From: an uncultured Porphyromonadaceae bacterium
GTDB taxonomy: Bacteria; Bacteroidota; Bacteroidia; Bacteroidales; Muribaculaceae
NCBI GenBank assembly: GCA_947178245.1
Contig: CAMWXO010000105.1
Span: 1 to 5,535, forward strand
DNA: 5,535 nucleotides
Direction: 5' to 3'
The position numbers were made by a program, and so were the translations under genes. The notes below the pieces were generated by a model. That model was not told where the DNA came from, made no database searches, and saw nothing but the letters and a program-made list of their open reading frames with translations. This document shows, in pieces, positions 5,529 through 5,535 of this stretch (the stretch's first letter is position 1; every line of letters begins with the position of its first letter).

Positions 5529-5535
5529 ATGGCAC
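5529..5535 (+). CDS. Possible start of the next operon gene (cut by the window edge)
   Basis: An ATG at 5529 followed by GCA (Met-Ala) lies 26 nt after the phosphatase stop, at a spacing and with an A-rich lead-in (GAAAGAT) like those of the other genes here. Only seven bases are visible, so neither the reading frame nor the product can be confirmed. By analogy with TerY-phosphatase-kinase triads the next gene could encode a protein kinase, but nothing in the window shows this. Confidence 0.4.

Noticed and set aside
1..5535. CRISPR array, tRNA/rRNA, insertion sequence or att site
   Set aside because: I saw no regularly spaced direct repeats, cloverleaf-like segments, transposase-like frames or terminal inverted repeats; nearly all of the window is accounted for by the genes listed.

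Overview
The window reads as a piece of a Bacteroidota genome, most likely order Bacteroidales. The pointers are a TAnnTTTG-type -7 promoter element (TAAATTTG, 785-792), gene starts preceded by A/T-rich sequence rather than clear Shine-Dalgarno sites, and moderately GC-rich coding DNA of the kind seen in gut Bacteroidales such as Muribaculaceae. The family-level placement is an impression, not a measurement. All real genes are on the + strand.

Layout. Positions 1-666 hold the 3' part of a stomatin/paraslipin-like SPFH protein, entering from the left edge and carrying a striking five-unit 11-residue repeat. The gap 667-829 contains a candidate intrinsic terminator (695-717) and a candidate promoter (785-792). 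From 830 a compact gene train begins: a canonical TerD (830-1384), a divergent TerZ-like TerD-family protein (1400-2062), two tandem TerY-type von Willebrand A proteins (2065-2703 and 2703-3338), an AIM24-family protein (3351-3986), a PP2C-type phosphatase with a large N-terminal extension that includes an Ig-like segment (4057-5502), and the first codons of a probable next gene (5529 onward). The gaps between the genes are 15, 2, -1, 12, 70 and 26 nt, which fits one operon; only the 70-nt gap is large enough for an extra control site.

How the genes may work together. TerD-domain proteins bind calcium, TerY proteins are metal-dependent (MIDAS) vWA adaptors, and PP2C enzymes remove phosphate from Ser/Thr. 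Comparative genomics of tellurium-resistance/stress loci has described a 'TerY-phosphorylation' triad of TerY, PP2C and a protein kinase. Here the first two components are present with TerD paralogues and an AIM24 protein. No kinase, TerA, TerB or TerC is seen inside the window, and the gene starting at 5529 is the obvious place to look for the kinase. The most reasonable reading is a cytoplasmic, metal-responsive phospho-signalling stress module. The individual families are known; the less ordinary parts are the paired TerD and paired TerY paralogues, the AIM24 insertion, the degenerate metal site in the second TerD protein, and the Ig-like domain fused to an apparently cytoplasmic phosphatase.
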